A DNA stretch of 64,000 bases from Magnetospira sp. QH-2 (GTDB lineage Bacteria; Pseudomonadota; Alphaproteobacteria; Rhodospirillales; Magnetospiraceae), in NCBI RefSeq assembly GCF_000968135.1, contig NZ_FO538765.1:1131819-1195818 (forward strand). Reading direction: 5' to 3'. The position numbers were made by a program, and so were the translations under genes. The notes below the pieces were generated by a model that was not told the origin of the DNA, did not search any database, and saw only the letters and a program-made list of their open reading frames with translations. The number at the start of each line of letters is the position of its first letter. Position 1 is the stretch's first letter. This document shows positions 1 through 8,456 of this stretch, in pieces.

Positions 1-173
1 ATCTCCTCTTCCACCCGCCGAATACGGAGGCAAGTTTCAAAAAGGGATCGTGTCAGATCTGCGCTGTTTTCGAAGTCGCTGTGCATGCGCAAGTTTTCCA
101 CGACAAAGGTCAAGGAACGGTTACCGCCGCCCAAAGGGCCATGCTACCGTGTGGGCGGGAGGAAAGGATCGGT
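1..173. other. Upstream flank without a convincing gene
   Basis: No reading frame here looks like a real gene. Frames that run through it into the next gene are shadows. The last part carries a purine-rich ribosome binding site (about 156-167, GGGAGGAAAGG) for the epimerase at 174. The promoter of the first operon may lie here or beyond the window start. Confidence 0.4.
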
Positions 174-1133
174 ATGCAAACGGCCCTGATCTGTGGCGCA
201 ACAGGTTTTATCGGACGCAATGTCACCCAAACCCTGGCCCGACGGGGCGAGGTACAGGTGCGTGCCGTCTATCACCGCAAGCCGCCCTTTTCCTGCCCCG
301 GCGTGGAATGGGTCAAAGCCGACCTGCGCGACCCGGATGCGGTGGCGCGGGTCGTGGAGGGAGCGGACGTGATGATTCAGGCGGCGGCAACCACCTCCGG
401 CGCCGGCGATATCCTCACCCAACCTCATATCCATGTGACCGACAACGCCGTGATGAATTCCCTGTTGTTTCGGGCCGCCCATGACCAGGGAGTTGGCCAT
501 ACCATATTCTTCAGTTGCACGCTGATGTATGCCTCCAGCCCCGATCCGGTTCGGGAATCAGACTTCGATGCCAACCGGGATTTTCACCCGGCCTATTTCG
601 GGGCGGGCTGGACCAAGGTCTATTTGGAGAAAATGGCAGCATTTTATGCGGGTCTGGGACGGACACGCCATACGGTCATTCGCCATTCCAACGTCTATGG
701 ACCTCACGACAAGTTCGACCTGGCCCATTCCCACGTCTTTGGCGCGACCCTGACCAAGGCCATGACCGCGAAGGATGGACGATTGGTGGTCTGGGGAAGT
801 GGGGAAGAGGCCCGAGATCTGGTTTATGTGGATGATCTGGTGGCTTTCATCGATGCGGCAAGGGGAGGCCAGAAAACCGCCTTCGAAATTTATAACTGCG
901 GGAGCGGTGAAGCGGTCAGCGTCAATGATCTGGTGGCACGGATAATCGCCGCGTCGGGTCGCGAGTTGCGCATTGAACACGACCTGACCAAGCCCACCAT
1001 CAAGACTTCTTTGGCCCTTGATTGCTCCAAGGCCCGCGAACAACTGGGGTGGCAGCCGCAGGTTGGCCTTGACGAAGGCATTCGCTCCACGCTTGGCTGG
1101 TGGCGGGAAAATGTCGGGAACAACGGTTCATGA
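174..1133 (+). CDS. NAD-dependent sugar epimerase/dehydratase (extended SDR)
   Basis: A 319-residue extended short-chain dehydrogenase, expected to act in the cytoplasm on a nucleotide-activated sugar. Residues 7-13 form the Rossmann motif GATGFIG. A conserved segment RHSNVYGPHDKFDL lies near the middle, and a C-terminal part typical of nucleotide-sugar epimerases follows (YVDDLV, then NCGSGE). The start at 174 was chosen for its strong ribosome binding site and because the Rossmann strand begins three residues later; an upstream in-frame start adds 31 residues without family character. Oddity: where YxxxK is expected the sequence reads AGWTK, so the usual catalytic tyrosine is not visible. 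The stop overlaps the next start (ATGA at 1130). The substrate cannot be named. Confidence 0.8.
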   Translation: MQTALICGATGFIGRNVTQTLARRGEVQVRAVYHRKPPFSCPGVEWVKADLRDPDAVARVVEGADVMIQAAATTSGAGDILTQPHIHVTDNAVMNSLLFRAAHDQGVGHTIFFSCTLMYASSPDPVRESDFDANRDFHPAYFGAGWTKVYLEKMAAFYAGLGRTRHTVIRHSNVYGPHDKFDLAHSHVFGATLTKAMTAKDGRLVVWGSGEEARDLVYVDDLVAFIDAARGGQKTAFEIYNCGSGEAVSVNDLVARIIAASGRELRIEHDLTKPTIKTSLALDCSKAREQLGWQPQVGLDEGIRSTLGWWRENVGNNGS

Positions 1134-1825
1134 ATGATTTTCGCGTGTGTCTGGAAAAAGGGGCCGTGTTGCATGGCCAGGGTAAACTGCGCGAGGCTGA
1201 AACCCTTTATCGGCGGGCGCTGGAGATTCAGGCCACGAGTCCCGATGCCTTGCATCTGCTCGGTGTTTTGTGCCGTCAGACAGGCCGGGCCGACGAAGCC
1301 CTGAGCTTGATTGGCAAGGCGCTGGTGCTGCGCCCCGGCTTTGCGGCTGCGATGGTCAGCCTTGCCCAAACTCTCCGGGTGCAAGGACGTCTGGAAGCGG
1401 CATTGGGGATGCTGGACCGCGCGATGCAGGCAAACCCGAATCTCGCCCATGCGTACCAGACCCGGGCCTTGATTTTGATCGATCTGGAGCGGATCGACGA
1501 GGCGGAACAGGCCTATCAATCCGCCTTGGCACAGGATCCGGATGATGTGCAGAGCTTGAACGGCATGGGGCAGTTGCTGGAAACCCAGGCGCGATTCGAC
1601 GAAGCCGCCGCTGTCTATCGGCACGCCGCCACGAATAACCCCGACTATGCCCCGAGCCTGATTGCCGCAGCGGACCTGGCATTTCGGCGGGGCACGATTG
1701 AAGAAAGCAAATCTTGGCTGGAACAGGCTATTGCCGCATCGCCCGGGCCGCCGGAGCCGACGGACCCCAAGCTGCTGGATTTGGTCAATCGCATGGTGGC
1801 CGCCGAAAAGAGAGGCCAGGTGTGA
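1130..1825 (+). CDS. TPR-repeat protein
   Basis: A 231-residue soluble protein made almost wholly of tetratricopeptide repeats. About five 34-residue units can be seen, with typical pieces such as LRVQGRLEAALGMLDRA and LIDLERIDEAEQAYQSAL. No signal peptide or membrane segment is present. ATG 1130 overlaps the epimerase stop (ATGA), which indicates translational coupling; its own stop overlaps the GTG start of the aldo/keto reductase. Proteins of this type in glycan and flagellin-modification loci often serve as scaffolds or join glycosyltransferases, but no catalytic domain is visible here, so the role is inferred from context only. Confidence 0.8.
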   Translation: MNDFRVCLEKGAVLHGQGKLREAETLYRRALEIQATSPDALHLLGVLCRQTGRADEALSLIGKALVLRPGFAAAMVSLAQTLRVQGRLEAALGMLDRAMQANPNLAHAYQTRALILIDLERIDEAEQAYQSALAQDPDDVQSLNGMGQLLETQARFDEAAAVYRHAATNNPDYAPSLIAAADLAFRRGTIEESKSWLEQAIAASPGPPEPTDPKLLDLVNRMVAAEKRGQV

Positions 1826-2778
1826 ATAGGCGGCTTTTGGGGCAGACCGGGATCGCCGTGTCGGAAATCGGCTTCGGTGCCTGGGGGATCGGGGGCAAGA
1901 CCGAGGGAGCAACCTCCTATGGCGCCACCGATGATCCGACGTCGCTGGCCGCCTTGGATCGGGCCATGGACCTGGGGATCAATTTTTTCGATACCGCAAG
2001 CCTCTATGGCGACGGGCATAGCGAGGCGTTGATCGGGCAGGCCACCCAAGGGAGACGGGACCATCTGGTCATCGCCTCCAAGGCTGGATGGGACCGCTTC
2101 GGCGGCGCCCCGGATCTGTCGCCCAAAGCCTTGCGCCGATCCTTGTCCGATAGCCTGGGCCGATTGCGGACGGACTACCTGGACCTGTTGATGCTGCACA
2201 ATCCGCCGGTGGATGATGTCGCACGGATGGCGATGGCGGTGAAGGCATTGAAAGCCCTGCAAGGTGACGGTGTGATCCGCAGTTGGGGGCTGTCGACCAA
2301 AACGCCCGCAGAGGCCTTGCGGGCGATCACGGAACTTCAGGTGCCGGTGGTACAGGTCAACTTGAACCTGTTGGATCTGCGTGCGGTGGATGGCGGTCTT
2401 TTAGCGGCCGCCAAACGACAGGGTGTAGGCGTGATCGCGCGGACACCGTTGAACTTCGGATTTCTAAGTGGGGCGGTGGGCGCCGATACGGTCTTTGAGG
2501 ATGGGGATCACCGGCGAGCATGGACCCGGTCTCGTCTGTCTGCCTGGGAGCAATCCTCCAAGGCGTTGTTCGAAGCTTTCGATCTGCGCGACGTTGCCGA
2601 TCGTGTGGCTTTCTCCCTCCGGTTCTGTCTCAGTTTTGATGCGGTGGCCGCGGCCATTCCGGGAATCCTGACGCCGGCGGAAGCGGAAATGAATGCCCTG
2701 GCCCAAGGGGCTTTGCCCGCGCCGGTACTCGAACGAGCGCTGGAAATTGCTCGGGCCAATGACCCCTTCGCCCGGTGA
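1822..2778 (+). CDS. Aldo/keto reductase
   Basis: A 318-residue aldo/keto reductase, expected to be an NADP(H)-dependent TIM-barrel oxidoreductase reducing a carbonyl. The family tetrad is complete: Asp and Tyr in FFDTASLYGDG, Lys in VIASKAGW, His in LLMLHNPP. The N-terminus (LLGQTGIAVSEIGFGAWGIGG) is typical. The GTG start at 1822 overlaps the TPR gene stop (GTGA), so this is the third gene of a coupled operon. In glycan loci such enzymes reduce keto-sugar intermediates; the substrate here is unknown. The gene converges on the SGNH gene with a one-base gap. Confidence 0.88.
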   Translation: MNRRLLGQTGIAVSEIGFGAWGIGGKTEGATSYGATDDPTSLAALDRAMDLGINFFDTASLYGDGHSEALIGQATQGRRDHLVIASKAGWDRFGGAPDLSPKALRRSLSDSLGRLRTDYLDLLMLHNPPVDDVARMAMAVKALKALQGDGVIRSWGLSTKTPAEALRAITELQVPVVQVNLNLLDLRAVDGGLLAAAKRQGVGVIARTPLNFGFLSGAVGADTVFEDGDHRRAWTRSRLSAWEQSSKALFEAFDLRDVADRVAFSLRFCLSFDAVAAAIPGILTPAEAEMNALAQGALPAPVLERALEIARANDPFAR

Positions 2779-2779
2779 T

Positions 2780-3754
2780 TTAAAAATGGGCGGCGATTTC
2801 CTGGGCGATTAATTCGCATCCGGTGGCGTTGGGGTGATTGTTGTCCGGCCAGTGAATGGTTGCGAGGGAGTCCTCGACAGTGGTGCCCCGCCCACGAAAG
2901 AAGGTCGTGATCCGGTGGCGCATGCCTGAATCATCAATGAAGCGGACCTCCGGATGCAGATCAGCGACCTTGGACAGAATCATGTTGTCGATCAATTGCA
3001 CCGAGCGGCCTTCCCGCAGCTCCCGTTCATATTCATAAAGGTGAAAGACGGTGACCCGGAAGCCTCGGCTTTTGGCCAAGCTCGCCAATCGCCCGACCAA
3101 ATAGGCTAGGGCCGTCGCGCGGTCCGGGGCCGCCGCCGCGTTCAACCATGTCGCCTCTGCGTCCGTGTCGGCGCGCAGCCGCTGGGCGAGGCCCCGGAGT
3201 TTCGCCATCAAAGTCCGCTTCCAGCCTGGCCCTTCGCCGGTCTTTTCCAAGCTTCGGTAGATCTCGATCAGCCACCGGGGCGGGTTTGATGGCGGCACCA
3301 CGGAAAGGTTACCCGCCACCGTGGCCAGAATCGGGCGATAAATGATGGTGTCCTTGCGGTCCAACAGGCTTCGGTTGAGCAGCCAGCTTCCGTACAGCAC
3401 AATGACGTCCTTGGCCGCAATCCGGTCTGCCAGATGCTCCAATCGCATCACCGATTGCAACAAGGAATAACTGCCGACCCCGAGATTGGCGACGGGCCTG
3501 TCCAACAGTTTTTCCAACTGCCCTACGATGGACTCTTCGTAATCGCAACCCACGCCTTCGGTCCATGAACAGCCGATGGCCGCCACTTGGGCGGTGGCGC
3601 GTTCCTGGCCTGGCGCGGTTGTGCGCAGTCCCAAGGAATCCGTGTGGACGGACTCACGGGAGACTTCCCGTTGAATGCGCGCCGAGGCATTGGCGGCAAT
3701 GGTGAAGCCCAGATGGGGGTCGGGGATATAAAGAGTGTCTCCGGTAACGGGCAC
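2780..3754 (-). CDS. SGNH/GDSL-type hydrolase, probably 5'-frameshifted
   Basis: A 324-residue reading frame with an SGNH fold. Block I is GCSWTEGVG (Ser replacing the usual GDS context), followed by NLGVGSYS (Gly block) and VLYGSW. A C-terminal HWPDNNHPNATG supplies the Asp/His block. Such proteins de-acylate or acylate surface sugars. The only start in frame is GTG 3754, with no good ribosome binding site. Immediately upstream, in another frame, 3887-3786 encodes a convincing basic N-terminus that would join at a short AT run (see finding). The real gene therefore probably starts at ATG 3887 and is broken or mis-read near 3790-3806. Confidence 0.72.
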   Translation of the reverse strand: MPVTGDTLYIPDPHLGFTIAANASARIQREVSRESVHTDSLGLRTTAPGQERATAQVAAIGCSWTEGVGCDYEESIVGQLEKLLDRPVANLGVGSYSLLQSVMRLEHLADRIAAKDVIVLYGSWLLNRSLLDRKDTIIYRPILATVAGNLSVVPPSNPPRWLIEIYRSLEKTGEGPGWKRTLMAKLRGLAQRLRADTDAEATWLNAAAAPDRATALAYLVGRLASLAKSRGFRVTVFHLYEYERELREGRSVQLIDNMILSKVADLHPEVRFIDDSGMRHRITTFFRGRGTTVEDSLATIHWPDNNHPNATGCELIAQEIAAHF

Positions 3755-4059
3755 GATGAGGCCTGTGTGTTGATTGAGGATGTTTTCAGTACAACGGATA
3801 TATATCGTCGCTGGGATCGACGGGTCTTTTGTTCTTGCGGTCTTTGCCGAAGAGCCGCCGAAGAAACGAAATCAATCTTTTCAACATTGTCCTACCGTTT
3901 CCCTCTCACGGGGTCTCATTCCTGCCGGGTCCTTTCGACTAAAGTCCGCTGTCTCTTCAATGTCAACGATTGCCGAAAGGAGTCGTTGCCGATTCCGGTG
4001 AAACCCTTCAAGATCGGCAGGCCGAAGCGGCACCCTGTGGCGGGCAACCCGGAAGTATC
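3755..4059. promoter_or_regulatory. Divergent intergenic region
   Basis: About 300 bases separate the SGNH gene (-) from the glycosyltransferase (+). It holds the possible SGNH leader (3786-3887) and presumably divergent promoters, but no clear -35/-10 pair could be assigned. Bases 4049-4056 (CCGGAAG) form a ribosome binding site for the gene at 4060. Confidence 0.35.
3786..3887 (-). pseudogene. Possible detached N-terminus of the SGNH hydrolase
   Basis: ATG 3887 opens a 33-codon frame starting MLKRLISFLRRLFGKDRKNK, a basic amphipathic leader, and ending in TGA at 3788-3786. A TAGGA-type ribosome binding site precedes it. The SGNH frame is open across the same bases and reads sensibly from about 3799 on (IRCTENILNQHTGLIVPVTG). 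The two frames meet at a TATATATAT run; a one-base gain or a loss of two bases there would separate or join them. It could also be a free small ORF. Confidence 0.4.
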
Positions 4060-4794
4060 ATGATCAGGATTTTCATTGGCTACGACCCCAACGAAACCGT
4101 TGCCTACCACGTGCTTTCCCACAGCATCATTTCCCGTGCCAGCGAGCCGCTGAGCATTACGCCGCTGTCCCTGGCGCACCTGAAAGGCGTCATGACGCGC
4201 GAGCAGAATTCGTTGCAGTCCACCGAGTTCTCGTTTTCCCGTTTTCTGGTGCCTTACCTATGCGGTTTCGAGGGCTTCGCGATTTTCATGGATTGCGACA
4301 TGTTGCTGTTCGACGATATCGCCAAACTTTGGAGTCTGCGCGATCCGCAATACGCGGTCCAGGTGGTCAAGCACGATCATGTGCCGGTGGAAGAAACCAA
4401 ATTTCTCGGTCGCACCCAATCCAAATACGGCAAGAAAAACTGGTCCAGCGTCATGCTGTTCAACAACGAGAAATGCCGGGCTTTGACGCCGGAGTACGTG
4501 GATAATGCCAGCGGGCTGGAACTGCATCAGTTCAAATGGCTCGGCAACGATGACGCCATCGGTGGACTGGATGATCGTTGGAACTATCTGGTGGATGTGC
4601 AGCCCCCCCGTGACAGAGCCGGTCTGAGCAATATCCACTTCACCATCGGCGGCCCGTATTTCAAGGACTATGCCCATTGCGGCTATGCCGAGGATTGGTG
4701 GCAGGCCTACCGGGATATGAGTTCCTGCGGCAATCCAGTGGATGGTCTGCACACGCCCCCGAAACACCGGTCGAAAGAGAAGGGGGGCGGATGA
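4060..4794 (+). CDS. GT-A glycosyltransferase (GT8-like)
   Basis: A 244-residue cytoplasmic glycosyltransferase. The N-terminus IRIFIGYDPNETVAYHVL matches proteins of the glycosyltransferase-8-like group. The DxD metal/nucleotide-sugar motif is seen as FMDCDMLLFDD, and the C-terminal half carries IHFTIGGPYFKDY, usual before the acceptor-binding end. The start at ATG 4060 has a GGAAG ribosome binding site; upstream in-frame codons are not family-like. The stop overlaps the next start (ATGA at 4791), so the two are co-translated. The donor and acceptor sugars cannot be read from sequence. Confidence 0.78.
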   Translation: MIRIFIGYDPNETVAYHVLSHSIISRASEPLSITPLSLAHLKGVMTREQNSLQSTEFSFSRFLVPYLCGFEGFAIFMDCDMLLFDDIAKLWSLRDPQYAVQVVKHDHVPVEETKFLGRTQSKYGKKNWSSVMLFNNEKCRALTPEYVDNASGLELHQFKWLGNDDAIGGLDDRWNYLVDVQPPRDRAGLSNIHFTIGGPYFKDYAHCGYAEDWWQAYRDMSSCGNPVDGLHTPPKHRSKEKGGG

Positions 4795-6122
4795 GGGTCG
4801 CATTCTACATCGATCCCATCGTTGATGATGGTTTGCCTTATCGGCGGATCTGGTGGCTCTACAACAGCATCACCATGATGTTGCTGCTGGAATCGGATGC
4901 CAGCCAATGGACCGAACGCTTTCGCATCATCACCAACCGGCATCTGGCCGACAAAGCCCTGGAGGGCGTGGCGCTCCCCGCTGGTCCGGCCAAGGGGCTC
5001 ACGGCCCGGGTGCCGCCGGACTGCCTGAAGATCATTTCCTTCCGCGAGACCCTGGATATTTTCGGCCAGGACAGCCTGACCACCAATGGTCGGTGGCTGT
5101 CGGGGCGGTATGAGCCGGACGAGGCGCTGCGCTATGGAACGCTGATCAAGGACCGCTTGGATTGGGAGCCAGAGATCATCGTCTCCTTTTCCGCCAGTCC
5201 GTTCCTGCGCGCCGCTTTTCCGGCGTGTTTGGTGCTCAACTGGGAAGCCGGGATCTTTTCCACCGCGCCTTTTCCCAATACCGGCTTCCTGGATCCTATG
5301 GGTACTTTTCGCTCTTCGTTTCTGGTGTCCCATGCCGATGAGGTAAAAAGCCATAGATCCACACCCGAGGAGCAGAGGATGCTGGCGACCATCCGCAGCA
5401 AGTACCTTAGCGGAGTCTATGCGCGAACCAATCCGTTCACGGCGGCCATGGGCAATGTGCGCGAACGCTTCAAGTCAACCTGGGTCTGGCCCACGGTTTG
5501 GGCGCGTAGTTTCGGCTGGGATTGGGATGCGCCCATCGACCATACCTTCGACTACCTCTGCTGGGTCCTTGACGAAGTGGGGCCGGACGTGGGGGTGACT
5601 GTCTCGGAGCATCCGAAGCGCCGCCATTACTGGGACGACGAGAAAAAGGAATACCTGCGACGCTACTTCCCCAATTTCATGATTATTCCCAACGAGTATC
5701 AGATTCGGGGGGCCTCGCAGTATCTGTTGCAACTGGTCGATGGCTGCATCGGCATGGGCAGCATGACCGGGGAACACGCGCCCCTGTTTGGCAAAAAGCT
5801 GGTGACTCCCTGCAAGAACCATCTGACTCCCTATTCCGATGCCACATCGCTCGAAAACCTGAGCGACCTGGCCCATGAGCCGCCGCCTGCCTGGCGGGAT
5901 CCCGCTTTGATCTGGAAGCTGACCCGCTACTATGTGCCCTATGATCTTCAATTTTCACCGGGATGGTTCCAGGCAGCCTTCGAGCGCTGGCTGGGTCTCT
6001 TCCGTGCCGGGGAGATTGATATGGGCTACTACGAGCCCGCTGCGCCGAGCGCGGACATTCTGAAGATCTACGCCTTCCAGGAAGTCGGCGAGATGCCGGA
6101 GCGCTGGCCCGATATCCAATAA
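4791..6122 (+). CDS. Putative surface-glycan protein, GT-B-like
   Basis: A 443-residue protein without a signal peptide or membrane helices. I do not recognise a named family. The alternating hydrophobic strands, the segment VTVSEHPKRRHYW and a late glycine-rich loop (QLVDGCIGMGSMTGEHAPLFGKK) resemble the two-domain GT-B arrangement of capsule and CDP-glycerol-type transferases, where a small residue-rich loop binds the nucleotide and an acidic/His residue follows. It starts at ATG 4791, overlapping the stop of the GT8-like gene. A glycosyltransferase or polymer-processing role in the same glycan is inferred from coupling. Confidence 0.55.
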   Translation: MRVAFYIDPIVDDGLPYRRIWWLYNSITMMLLLESDASQWTERFRIITNRHLADKALEGVALPAGPAKGLTARVPPDCLKIISFRETLDIFGQDSLTTNGRWLSGRYEPDEALRYGTLIKDRLDWEPEIIVSFSASPFLRAAFPACLVLNWEAGIFSTAPFPNTGFLDPMGTFRSSFLVSHADEVKSHRSTPEEQRMLATIRSKYLSGVYARTNPFTAAMGNVRERFKSTWVWPTVWARSFGWDWDAPIDHTFDYLCWVLDEVGPDVGVTVSEHPKRRHYWDDEKKEYLRRYFPNFMIIPNEYQIRGASQYLLQLVDGCIGMGSMTGEHAPLFGKKLVTPCKNHLTPYSDATSLENLSDLAHEPPPAWRDPALIWKLTRYYVPYDLQFSPGWFQAAFERWLGLFRAGEIDMGYYEPAAPSADILKIYAFQEVGEMPERWPDIQ

Positions 6123-6143
6123 CTAAATAATGATGTCTCTGTT

Positions 6144-7319
6144 TTATCGGCTGATATTGAGCAATGATTTTAAGGACATTAATCTTTTCTCGATTTCAGG
6201 GCTCTTGGTTGGGTGATCTATATAGATATCGACCAAGATTTTGATGTAATGAAAATTTTGTATTTTTGGTAGCGTGGCCAAAATGCTGTTAATTGCCTTA
6301 GTAAAGCATTCCTCATATCCTGAGTAGGTCATGGGGTTTTTCTTTTTTAAGGGCGCTACTGTTTCATTGAAATTGGATATGAACTCCTTGACCTCATTGC
6401 TGGCGTAGGTGTTCAGGAAGCGGTTGGTTACATAGGCGCTGGTGGACGGAGAGACGTGGTAGTTATCCGCGATATCCCGATCGAATTGCTCCTTGTGGCG
6501 GAGTTCTTCCATGACGATTTCGAACGAAGGAAAATAGAGGATCCTCGGGTCCTGTAATTGATTGAGGCTATCTTCAACCGCGACCCGCAATTTGCTTTTA
6601 TCAAGAGAATTCGCAACCAAACCGTCACGGTTGTGAGATCCGACTCCGTATTCCGAAGGGTCCAATTCAAAGTAATCGCCGAAACTTGACCACCGATAAC
6701 GTTGAGGGGAAACGGTGACAACACCGGTCCAGGGATTGGGGTTGATCTGACGCAGTGTGCGGAACGTGTTCGAGAGGTCGGAAGCGATCTCTTCAACACT
6801 TTGGTCGATAATCTCGTAATCGTTCTTCGATAGACCGAGGCCGCTATTAATGGGAGACCCGGTGGTTGTTGAACGCAGATACTTCGACGTGCCCAAGGTA
6901 ACGACGATGATATCCGCGACGCGCATGAAGTCCAAAACTCTTGAATCGATCTGGCGAGAGGCCTTTTTTAGTGCCGCATTACCAACCTGGGCGACCGTGT
7001 CGACACGATCGTGCCGCATGGAAATTGACATGGACCCGTCCTCGGTGGTGGCAATTTCATCATCATTCACCCCCAATCGCCCTTGGCTCAACCGATTTAC
7101 ATAGTCAGCCGTATCGCGGGCCGAAAACCGAACACAGCCGTTCCGATCGTAGAGAGTTTGAAATCCGCTTTCACCCATTTCGTCGGCGATGAACCCGGCA
7201 AAGCAACTGCCTAGAGAGAGCAGCTTACATCTAAAGTCATTGATGAGTGGTTGTGGGGTGATGGCTACCCGTACTGGATCCAGATTTCTAATATACGACT
7301 CGACAAGCTTGTATTGCAT
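6144..7319 (-). CDS. GSCFA-domain protein
   Basis: A 391-residue protein with the name-giving GSCFA signature at LLSLGSCFAGFIADEMGESGF (about residues 33-53). The GSCFA family is related to SGNH esterases, and members are often found in polysaccharide loci. Other pieces fitting the family are VTVSPQRYRWSS and IVVTLGTSKYLR. The gene and its upstream 340 bases are visibly AT-richer than everything around them and use codons such as AAT, ATT and TTA more often, which suggests recent acquisition. It converges on the 4791-6122 gene and is divergent from the oxygenase operon. Its substrate is unknown. Confidence 0.75.
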   Translation of the reverse strand: MQYKLVESYIRNLDPVRVAITPQPLINDFRCKLLSLGSCFAGFIADEMGESGFQTLYDRNGCVRFSARDTADYVNRLSQGRLGVNDDEIATTEDGSMSISMRHDRVDTVAQVGNAALKKASRQIDSRVLDFMRVADIIVVTLGTSKYLRSTTTGSPINSGLGLSKNDYEIIDQSVEEIASDLSNTFRTLRQINPNPWTGVVTVSPQRYRWSSFGDYFELDPSEYGVGSHNRDGLVANSLDKSKLRVAVEDSLNQLQDPRILYFPSFEIVMEELRHKEQFDRDIADNYHVSPSTSAYVTNRFLNTYASNEVKEFISNFNETVAPLKKKNPMTYSGYEECFTKAINSILATLPKIQNFHYIKILVDIYIDHPTKSPEIEKRLMSLKSLLNISR

Positions 7320-7660
7320 CTAGTGGTTTTCCTTATTCCATGGGAAATATAGCCATGGCGCGTGTGGATATTCAACTAACGTAAACTATATGGTCGGCAT
7401 ACTCTTGGAATTTTGACATTATAGGTATAGGTGAGCGCCGATACGGGGAGGTGCTTGATCATCGTATTTTGATGATAGCTAGAGCCATGCATCTTCCAGT
7501 GGATCATGATGGAACCGTGGTTTCATTGCGGTGAATGCGTAGTAGTATGGGGCACTAAGAGAAATTGGGGTGCCGATATTAGGACAAAGGGCATTGACGA
7601 ACCTGCTGGAATACGCCTCATACAGTACAATGCTGGCCGACAGGGAGAATATCCGGGCGG
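7320..7660. promoter_or_regulatory. AT-rich divergent intergenic region
   Basis: This stretch of 341 bases separates the GSCFA gene (-) from the large operon (+) and must hold promoters for both. A TTGACA (about 7413-7418) is visible but lacks a well-spaced -10. An ATCATC/GATGAT inverted repeat lies near 7459-7477. A short frame starting at ATG 7630 (26 codons) runs into the oxygenase in another frame and may be its displaced 5' end. Confidence 0.35.
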
Positions 7661-8353
7661 TTGTGGAGCGGGGTCGGCTACGCGGTGCTGCGAGGGCCTT
7701 TGAGCACTGAAAAGGTCGGTCACGTCCGGCGGATTCTCCGCAAGGGATTCAGCGCCCAAAACGACGAACGCGGCGCCCGGCCTTTCCGCTGCAATGAAAC
7801 CCCCAACTATCAACGGTTGGATGTGGGGGATTACGGTACCGAGGTTTTCCGTCTGGTCCGGGTCTATTTCTATTTCTTTTGGAACGAGGACCCCTTGGGG
7901 TTGCGGGAGGACTGGCTGAATTTGGCCCGCCTGCGCAATGTGCTGACCGGCATGGCCCCCGATTTCGGGTTGCATGCCGAGGGCGATACGGCTGGACCTT
8001 TTTATGGTCTGCAAATCAATCACTACCCCAAGGGCGGGGGATTCCTGGCCGGTCATCAGGACAACTTGCATGCGGGAATCGCGGCTGCCATGCCCGAGCT
8101 CACACGGAACTTCATCGTTGCTTTCGTCATGTCGCGGGTTGGCGAGGATTTTACCGATGGCGGCGGCTGGTTACGGGTTGGTGAGGAGAAAGTTGCCTGG
8201 GAAAATCATGTGGAACTGGGCGATATCGTAATTTACGACCAGGATCTTCTGCACGGCGTGGATGCGGTGGATTGTCGGGAAACCCTGGATCTGTCCCGTT
8301 TCGATGGGCGCCTGTTCGGGCTGGTGGCCCCATTCAGCGGCGCCGTGGCTTGA
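7661..8353 (+). CDS. Fe(II)/2-oxoglutarate-dependent oxygenase-like protein
   Basis: A 230-residue protein resembling small Fe(II)/2-oxoglutarate oxygenases. The metal triad is visible as HxD (His132, Asp134 in GHQDNLH) and a distal His198 (DLLHGVDAV), followed by an arginine near SRFDGR that would bind 2-oxoglutarate. It would hydroxylate or otherwise oxidise a small substrate or sugar. The only start in frame is TTG 7661, without a clear ribosome binding site. A second frame beginning at ATG 7630 gives MLADRENIRAVVERG and then could continue as GYAVLRG by one shift, so the start is doubtful. It is the first gene of the 15-kb operon. Confidence 0.68.
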   Translation: MWSGVGYAVLRGPLSTEKVGHVRRILRKGFSAQNDERGARPFRCNETPNYQRLDVGDYGTEVFRLVRVYFYFFWNEDPLGLREDWLNLARLRNVLTGMAPDFGLHAEGDTAGPFYGLQINHYPKGGGFLAGHQDNLHAGIAAAMPELTRNFIVAFVMSRVGEDFTDGGGWLRVGEEKVAWENHVELGDIVIYDQDLLHGVDAVDCRETLDLSRFDGRLFGLVAPFSGAVA

Positions 8354-8456
8354 TCGGAGCGCTGCTCTGGAAGCCCAAGGAAAACAGAGCTATCATTAGC
8401 CCATCCTGTCGCAAACGGTCTCGATCGATCACCCATTGCACGATGAAAGAGGAATT

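Noticed and set aside
890-1912. A 340-codon frame on the minus strand
   Set aside because: It covers the epimerase, TPR and aldo/keto reductase genes antisense and has no family motifs; GC-rich third positions of the real genes keep it open.
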